From: an uncultured Alcaligenaceae bacterium
GTDB lineage: Bacteria; Pseudomonadota; Gammaproteobacteria; Burkholderiales; Burkholderiaceae_B
Assembly: GCA_937897265.1 (NCBI GenBank)
Contig: CALCPT010000427.1
Location: 1-6,592 of the forward strand
Length of the DNA: 6,592 nucleotides
Reading direction: 5' to 3'
How positions within the stretch are numbered: the first letter of the stretch is position 1; each line of letters begins with the position of its first letter. A program made the translations under genes and the position numbers. This document shows, one piece after another, positions 4,906 through 6,592 of this stretch. Below the pieces are notes generated by a model. The model was not told the origin of the DNA. It saw only the letters and a list, made by a program, of their open reading frames with translations, and made no database searches.

Positions 4906-6592
4906 CTAACCCAACGCAGACGCCTGTTCTAAACGAGCCCTGAGCACGCACTGCAAAATGCCACCGTGCCTGTAATACTCGGCTTCAACGTCGCTATCCA
5001 GGCGCACCAACAAACGGATTGTTTGCGAACGGCCATCTTCGTACCTGATCAGGCATTCAAGCTGATCACGCGCCTTGAGACCTTGCTTTAGCCCACGAAT
5101 ATCAAAGGTTTCAGAGCCGTTCAAGCCAAGCGAATGTCGGGTATCGCCATTTAAAAACTGTAGTGGCAACACGCCCATGCTCACCAAATTTGAACGATGA
5201 ATCCGCTCAAGTGACTCAGCGATCACGGCGCGCACGCCGAGCAAACCGGTACCTTTGGCAGCCCAGTCGCGCGATGACCCAGCACCATATTCCTTACCCG
5301 CGACAATCACTAAAGGCACGCCCTCTTCGCGATACCTTTGTGCTGCTGCATAAATTGACATTGACTCTTTGCTTGGCATATGCAAGGTCGAACTGCCCTG
5401 CACCTCTGGAGTCAGCTCGTTATGCAGACGTACGTTTGCAAAGGTACCGCGCATCATCACTTGGTGGTTTAGGCGACGCGCCCCGTAATTGACAAAATCA
5501 GCGGGGGCAACCCCTAGAGACTGCAGATACGCACCGGCCGGAGTCTGAACAGAAAATTTACCGATCGGTGAAATATGATCGGTTGTCAGCATATCGCCAA
5601 ACATGCCAAGCACGCGCGCACCCACAATATCTTCGTGCGCAGGTACCTCACGCGTCATCCCATCAAAATATGGCGGACGTTGAATAAATAGGCTTTCAGG
5701 ATTCCAGTCGTAGATTTTTCCGGTCGCGCTTGTCAGTGCACGCCATTGTGGTGAGCCTTCAAAAATAGTTTGATAACGCTCTTGGTATAAGTGAGGCTCA
5801 ACATAGCGCTCGATCATTTCGCGAATGTCTTCCGGAGCGGGCCAAATATCTTTCAGATATACCGCCTTACCTTGCTCGTCGTGCCCTAAGGGCTGTTGTG
5901 TTAAGTCGGTGTGTATAGAGCCCGTCAGCGAATAGGCCACCACTAAAGGCGGCGAAGCTAAAAAGTTGACTTGTACGCTGTTGTGCACGCGAGCATCAAA
6001 ATTACGATTACCCGACAACACCGCCACCGTGGCTAATTGTCGAGTCTCAATCGCTTTTAAAATCGGCTCGGGCAGTGGGCCAGAGTTACCCATACAACTC
6101 ATGCAACCAAAGCCAACGACGTTAAAGCCCAAGGAATCTAGCTCTGCTTGCAAACCTGAGACTTTTAAATAATCAGCCACCACACGCGAACCTGGGGATA
6201 ACGACGTCTTCACCCAAGGTTTTGGCCTTAATCCACGACGACGCGCGTTACGGGCGAGCAAGCCCGCACCGATCATCACTGCTGGGTTAGAGGTATTGGT
6301 GCAACTTGTGATGGCGGCGATGACCACCGAACCATCGTCAATGTCACTGGCATGCCCTAGTTCACCCACGACTTGCGCTGACTGCGAGGCGGGTTGACCT
6401 TGCACCAGAACAGGCGCGAGCGTCTTTTGTGCGACGCTAGAAGCTGACTGATCTTGCGCGAGAGTCATGACGGGTCTCTTTTTAAGCGTAATCACGTTGT
6501 TAAACGCTTGCGCCACGCCCGCGAGATCAACCCGTGCATCGGGGCGACTCGGGCCCGCCATGCTAGGCACCACTGCCGACAGATCGATCTCG
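4906..6592 (-). CDS. acnA: Aconitate hydratase, AcnA/IRP-like type (5' partial)
   Basis: Cytoplasmic [4Fe-4S] enzyme interconverting citrate and isocitrate through cis-aconitate. The frame stays open to the right edge (upstream residues EIDLSAV precede VPSMAGPSRP, a conserved internal aconitase stretch), so 561 residues are visible and about 330 N-terminal ones are missing if the gene has the usual ~890. Counting from the codon at 6573, the cluster cysteines are C91 (ITSCTNTSNP), C157 and C160 (GCMSCMGNSGP). Active-site residues are also present: GNRNFDAR (R190, R195), TTDHISP (D332) and GAGSSRDWAAKG (S433, S434, R435), so the enzyme should be active. The C-terminal swivel domain starts near 310. 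The linker between the N-terminal core and the first cysteine, about residues 28-80, is longer and richer in Ala, Gln and Ser than in E. coli AcnA as I recall it. The related Fe/S 2-methylcitrate dehydratase AcnD is an alternative not excluded without the N-terminus. The Bug receptor follows 49 bases downstream. Confidence 0.92.
   Translation of the reverse strand, partial: EIDLSAVVPSMAGPSRPDARVDLAGVAQAFNNVITLKKRPVMTLAQDQSASSVAQKTLAPVLVQGQPASQSAQVVGELGHASDIDDGSVVIAAITSCTNTSNPAVMIGAGLLARNARRRGLRPKPWVKTSLSPGSRVVADYLKVSGLQAELDSLGFNVVGFGCMSCMGNSGPLPEPILKAIETRQLATVAVLSGNRNFDARVHNSVQVNFLASPPLVVAYSLTGSIHTDLTQQPLGHDEQGKAVYLKDIWPAPEDIREMIERYVEPHLYQERYQTIFEGSPQWRALTSATGKIYDWNPESLFIQRPPYFDGMTREVPAHEDIVGARVLGMFGDMLTTDHISPIGKFSVQTPAGAYLQSLGVAPADFVNYGARRLNHQVMMRGTFANVRLHNELTPEVQGSSTLHMPSKESMSIYAAAQRYREEGVPLVIVAGKEYGAGSSRDWAAKGTGLLGVRAVIAESLERIHRSNLVSMGVLPLQFLNGDTRHSLGLNGSETFDIRGLKQGLKARDQLECLIRYEDGRSQTIRLLVRLDSDVEAEYYRHGGILQCVLRARLEQASALG

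Noticed and set aside
4906..6573. GTG at 6573 as the start of the aconitase
   Set aside because: The upstream in-frame residues EIDLSAV complete a conserved internal aconitase stretch, and the N-terminal third of the enzyme would be missing.

Overview
The window looks like chromosomal DNA of a betaproteobacterium, most likely Burkholderiales and perhaps Alcaligenaceae-like. This is inferred from gene content: a Bug-type (tripartite tricarboxylate transporter receptor, TctC-like) periplasmic binding protein, a class massively expanded in that group, with an aconitase A-type gene directly upstream and a DUF3300 envelope protein. Base composition looks fairly balanced by eye (not counted), lower than many Bordetella or Burkholderia genomes. 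No RNA gene, insertion sequence, CRISPR array, integrase or phage gene was seen. Coding density is high; the longest non-coding gap is 166 bases.

Layout. The left quarter, on the + strand, holds the end of an ABC transporter operon of the nitrate/sulfonate/taurine class: an ATPase cut by the left edge (its Walker A lies outside), then a permease whose start overlaps the ATPase stop by 8 bases. Everything else is on the - strand. Read in its transcription direction (right to left) it runs: aconitate hydratase (N-terminal third beyond the right edge), 49-base gap, Bug solute-binding protein, 166-base gap, DUF3300 protein, 33-base gap, and an NMT1/SsuA-like substrate-binding protein whose 3' end meets the permease's 3' end across 38 bases.

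How the genes may work together. The ATPase, permease and NMT1-like binding protein form a complete set of ABC importer parts, but the binding protein is encoded convergently rather than in the same operon, so it must be expressed from another promoter, possibly with DUF3300. The substrate cannot be read from the sequence. The aconitase and Bug protein are probably co-transcribed, which suggests uptake of a carboxylate linked to the citrate/isocitrate (or methylcitrate) step; no membrane subunits (TctA/TctB) are in the window. DUF3300 is a secreted or envelope protein of unknown function.

I found no clearly new biological system here. The points most worth a second look are the split-strand ABC system, the DUF3300/binding-protein pairing, the aconitase/Bug pairing, a 14-base perfect inverted repeat upstream of DUF3300, and a long low-complexity linker in the aconitase.
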